Below, one piece after another: positions 61,036 to 64,000 of a stretch of 64,000 nt of DNA. The notes under the pieces were generated by a model. That model was given only the letters and a program-made list of their open reading frames with translations. It was not told the origin of the DNA and ran no database searches. The DNA is from Ruminococcus sp. (lineage in GTDB: Bacteria; Bacillota; Clostridia; Oscillospirales; Acutalibacteraceae). How positions within the stretch are numbered: position 1 is the stretch's first letter; the number at the start of each line of letters is the position of its first letter. The stretch is from positions 62,001 through 126,000 of the forward strand of contig SFIQ01000005.1 of the NCBI GenBank assembly GCA_004555265.1, written 5' to 3'. Position numbers and translations under genes: made by a program.

Positions 61036-61464
61036 TTAAAGTGGCATTTCCATATCTCTGTGCGGAATTCTGCCGTCCAAATATTCCGCGCCGTATTCTT
61101 GAAAACCGAATTTGTTGTAAAACGGAACGGCGTAACTTTGTGCGCTGACATAGGCGCGCACGGCGCCCTCTGCTTTCGCCTTTTCTAAAAGCGCCGATAC
61201 GATTTTTGCCCCCAAATGCTGTCCGCGGTATGTTTTCAATACCGCGATGCGACCTAATTTTGCCGTGCCGTTTTCCAGCAGCACCAGACGCCCCGTGGCA
61301 ACGGGCGTTTCCCCGTCAAACAGCACAAGATGCGGGCAAGTCTTGTCGTAATCGTCAAATTCTTCTTGGAGCGTGTAGCCTTGTTCTTCCACAAATACGG
61401 TTTTGCGCACCTTTGCAGACGGTGCATAGTCCTCGCCACTTTCGTACCATACTGTTCGGGTCAT
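61036..61464 (-). CDS. GNAT-family N-acetyltransferase (ElaA-like)
   Basis: A 142-residue acetyl-CoA-dependent transferase. The N-terminal RKTVFVEEQGYTLQEEFDDYD pattern is typical of the ElaA-like subgroup. The acetyl-CoA loop is YRGQHLG (about 79-85), preceded by LGRIAVLKTYRG, and the C-terminal VPFYNKFGFQEYG is conserved. The substrate is unknown. Its ATG overlaps the stop of the GH2 gene (ATGA), so it is translated as part of that operon; AAGGTGA serves as ribosome binding site. Confidence 0.9.
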   Translation of the reverse strand: MTRTVWYESGEDYAPSAKVRKTVFVEEQGYTLQEEFDDYDKTCPHLVLFDGETPVATGRLVLLENGTAKLGRIAVLKTYRGQHLGAKIVSALLEKAKAEGAVRAYVSAQSYAVPFYNKFGFQEYGAEYLDGRIPHRDMEMPL

Positions 61465-64000
61465 TCGGTTTCACCTTCTATCGGTTTCATTGCAAATCGG
61501 AATTTTAATTCGTCTTTCAAGGTGAAGCGGTATTTTTCGAGCGCGTCCGGCCCGCACGCATTCGAGCCTGCCCCGCGCATAAAGCCGTCAATCGACAAAA
61601 ATGTGGTGTTCTGTGCGCGCAAGTCCTCGCGGTGCTTTGCCTCGCACAGTAGGCTTTGCGTGTATTCGTGTACGCTGAAACTGAATTTCGGCACGCCGAT
61701 AATTTCTACCCCACAGCCCTGTTCGTCGAACAGCCGCAGATATTTTGTGCCGCCGTGGTTGCCGTTGTCCTGCGGTTTAATGTAATTTTCGTGCATTTCC
61801 CGTACAGTGCTTCGATAAATCCCGACAGGCGACTGTGCATTAAAATCGCACATATTTTCCGCTTTCCCTCTGCCGTAATATTCGACATGGGAAAATGCTT
61901 TCGGCAATTCCACCGTCACGCCGAAGCGCGGCAAATCCTTTGCGCCGAACCACTTGCGCGTAAGCGTTGCTTCGACTTTTACCGTTCCGTCCGGATATAC
62001 CGCATATTCCAGTTCACAAATATACCAAATTGCCAAGCCTTTTGCAAGTTTATATCTAACTTTCACGGCAATATGGTCATTGACTTCTTTCGCCGCTATG
62101 CCTAAAAACGCAGGCTGCACAAGCGGCAGTTTTTTGCGGTCCCATTTCGGCGCCCACGCATAGGAGTCATTGTCAATCGGCGCACGGTAAATGTTCGGCA
62201 CAAAGCCCGAAACGCCGCCTGCCGGCAAAGCATTCAGCCGTTCTTTGCCGAAGGCGTTAAAGCTTTCCATCGCGCCGCTTGCTTTGTCAAAAATCACCGT
62301 GCAGTCGGGTGAGGACAAAACAAATTTGCCGTCCTGTTCGTTTAATAAAATCTTTTTCCGTTTATCAATAGAGAGTGCGGGCGCGGCGTCATTGAGTACA
62401 AATTGCTCATGCGCAATTTCTTCGCCGTTTTCTATGTTTACATAGGTGATGTTTAACAGATAATCCTTTTCTTTGTCCGTGCAAACTGCGGGAATGGTGT
62501 AAAGCTCTTCACCTTGCGGCGGGATTTCCAACGAAAAACTGCCAAGCCCCGCTTTTTCACCGTCCTCTAAAAGCGTCCATCGGATTTCGATATAGTCAGA
62601 CGGACGGAATCGGTTGGTGTTGATGAATTTATAGGTTTGCGCGTCCATTTTAACGGCGCGCAAGGGGCGGTAGACCTCTTTCATTTCCAACGCACCCGTG
62701 TGCGGTGTGCGATCGGGGTAGAACAGTCCGTCCACGCAGAAGTTGCCGTCATGCATTTCCTCGCCGTGGTCGCCGCCGTAGGTGTATCCGTATTTGTAGG
62801 CTTTGTCGTCCTTGCCGTGATATACCGCATGGTCGCAGAATTCCCAAATACAGCCGCCCATCAGTTTGTCGCTCGAATAAAACACCTGCCAATAGTCCTC
62901 CAAGGAGCCGGGACCTACGCCCATGGCGTGCGCGTATTCGCACAGGTAAAACGGCTTGCCTTTGTATTTGTCGCCGCGCGCGCCGTCGCGGACTTTCACC
63001 ACATCGGCGATTTCGGTATACATTTCCGACACCACATCGTACGCCGCGCGTTCGGTGCGAATTACCCCCTCATAATGTACGGGGATTTCGGGGCAGACTT
63101 TTTTGAGAAAATCTCGGCACGCGTCTTGGTTGCGGTAGCCGCCCGACTCGTTGCCCAACGACCACATGGTAATCGAAGGATGGTTGCGGTCGCGCAGATA
63201 CATTCTCTGTACGCGGTCCACATAATGCGATTCCCATTTTTTGTCGTGGCTTAACAAATTCGGCTTATATAATTTGTGCGGCCCGACAGAGCCCGTGCCG
63301 TGCGTTTCAATGTCGGCTTCGTCTACAATGTATAACCCCATTTGGTCGGCAAGCGTCAACAAAATCGGGTCGGGCGGGTAATGCGAAGTCCGCACGGTGT
63401 TGACATTATACTGCTTCATCAGCGTCAAATCTTTTACAATGTCCTGCGCCGTCATCACATAGCCCGTAACAGGGTGGCTGTCGTGATGGTTGACACCTTT
63501 CATTTTAATGGCTTTGCCGTTGAATTTGAATACATCGCCGTCAATGGTCACACGCTTAAAGCCCGTCACATTGCGCACCGCGCTGACGGTTTCATTTCCG
63601 TTTTTCAGAGTCAGCAACAAATCATATACGGTCGGCACTTCGGCGTTCCATTCCGTGACGGCCAAATCGGCAAAAGAAAATCCCGTCTGCGCCGCCGCGT
63701 CCACAGTGCTTTGTGCCAAAACCGTGTCCCCGTCATATAAAACGGCAGAAAGGGTATACCCGTCCGTTTCGCCGAATACCGACGCGGTGACGGTCAGGGC
63801 ATAGTTGCCGTTTTTCTCTTTTTTCGTTTTTATTTCGTAGTCGAGAATGTCGGTTTTGTCGAATTGATACAGCAAAACATCGCGGAAAATTCCCGTTTCG
63901 CGGAACATATCCTGACATTCCAGATATGTGCCCGTGCAAAAGCGGTGCACCACGCACAGCAGTTCATTTTCGCCGGCAACCACATATTTGGTAATATCAA
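61461..64000 (-). CDS. GH2 beta-galactosidase (5' end outside window)
   Basis: A LacZ-type enzyme hydrolysing beta-galactosides. The frame is open to the right edge; the upstream part of the sugar-binding domain is missing (about 150-180 residues expected). Seen in order: the end of domain 1 (TYLECQDMFRETGIFRDV), the immunoglobulin-like domain 2, the TIM barrel (MKGVNHHDSHPVTG; acid/base Glu in SLGNESGGY; nucleophile Glu in LCEYAHAMG), domain 4 and the C-terminal beta-sandwich (small-chain, domain 5). At least 846 residues are encoded here. No signal peptide can be judged. It is cotranslated with a GNAT gene downstream. Confidence 0.93.
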   Translation of the reverse strand, partial: DITKYVVAGENELLCVVHRFCTGTYLECQDMFRETGIFRDVLLYQFDKTDILDYEIKTKKEKNGNYALTVTASVFGETDGYTLSAVLYDGDTVLAQSTVDAAAQTGFSFADLAVTEWNAEVPTVYDLLLTLKNGNETVSAVRNVTGFKRVTIDGDVFKFNGKAIKMKGVNHHDSHPVTGYVMTAQDIVKDLTLMKQYNVNTVRTSHYPPDPILLTLADQMGLYIVDEADIETHGTGSVGPHKLYKPNLLSHDKKWESHYVDRVQRMYLRDRNHPSITMWSLGNESGGYRNQDACRDFLKKVCPEIPVHYEGVIRTERAAYDVVSEMYTEIADVVKVRDGARGDKYKGKPFYLCEYAHAMGVGPGSLEDYWQVFYSSDKLMGGCIWEFCDHAVYHGKDDKAYKYGYTYGGDHGEEMHDGNFCVDGLFYPDRTPHTGALEMKEVYRPLRAVKMDAQTYKFINTNRFRPSDYIEIRWTLLEDGEKAGLGSFSLEIPPQGEELYTIPAVCTDKEKDYLLNITYVNIENGEEIAHEQFVLNDAAPALSIDKRKKILLNEQDGKFVLSSPDCTVIFDKASGAMESFNAFGKERLNALPAGGVSGFVPNIYRAPIDNDSYAWAPKWDRKKLPLVQPAFLGIAAKEVNDHIAVKVRYKLAKGLAIWYICELEYAVYPDGTVKVEATLTRKWFGAKDLPRFGVTVELPKAFSHVEYYGRGKAENMCDFNAQSPVGIYRSTVREMHENYIKPQDNGNHGGTKYLRLFDEQGCGVEIIGVPKFSFSVHEYTQSLLCEAKHREDLRAQNTTFLSIDGFMRGAGSNACGPDALEKYRFTLKDELKFRFAMKPIEGETE

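Noticed and set aside
1..64000. tRNA or rRNA genes
   Set aside because: I looked for TTCGA-type T-loops in clover-leaf context and for rRNA signatures and found none that fold convincingly.

Overview
The window reads as chromosomal DNA from a low-GC-lineage, endospore-forming gut Clostridia (Oscillospiraceae/Ruminococcaceae-like). The case rests on a Firmicutes-type division and cell-wall (dcw) cluster whose PBP carries PASTA domains, a meso-diaminopimelate-type MurE, the sporulation genes ylbJ, yqfC and yqfD, an IspH-S1 fusion, a T-box in front of valS, and dockerin-bearing BspA-like surface proteins together with several glycoside hydrolases.

Layout. Positions 1-11001 hold three exported leucine-rich-repeat (LRR_5/BspA-like) proteins ending in dockerin modules. 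The first is cut by the left edge and the second is frameshifted. The gaps between them carry dispersed palindromic repeats. Positions 11414-25760 are the dcw cluster: mraZ, rsmH, ftsL, spoVD-like PBP, murE, murF, mraY, ftsW/spoVE, murG, murA, ftsQ and ftsZ. murD, murC, murB and ftsA are absent from it. Positions 25875-34016 hold ackA (divergent), tmcAL, an RpiR-type regulator, a BaiN/YhiN-like flavoprotein, cmk, plsC and ispH-rpsA. Then come a GH27 alpha-galactosidase, an orphan AT-rich gene and the divergent sporulation block ylbJ / yqfC-yqfD, which leads into phoH-ybeY-dgkA-era-(yqzL-like)-recO (39622-43426).

Positions 43427-53299 contain a repeat cluster, a GPH sugar transporter, rnhA, a NagD-like HAD phosphatase, an unknown membrane-anchored protein, exoA, folC and a GH38 alpha-mannosidase. 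Positions 53320-54120 hold a strikingly regular 110-bp array of imperfect palindromes, one of which carries a small GIY-YIG nuclease gene exactly in its loop. Downstream are two mosaic XRE regulators, comF, T-box-valS, an LtaS/MdoB-like phosphoglycerol transferase, a small conserved gene, a GNAT acetyltransferase and a GH2 beta-galactosidase cut by the right edge.

Functionally the window joins envelope synthesis and division, sporulation-stage membrane proteins, and a saccharolytic layer (GH27, GH38, GH2, GPH permease and dockerin surface proteins). The most unusual structure is the GIY-YIG/palindrome array. It resembles a self-spreading element made of one nuclease-coding copy and several empty copies, with a further copy at 2991-3081 and a half copy near 11118. 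No tRNA, rRNA, CRISPR array or recognisable insertion sequence was found.
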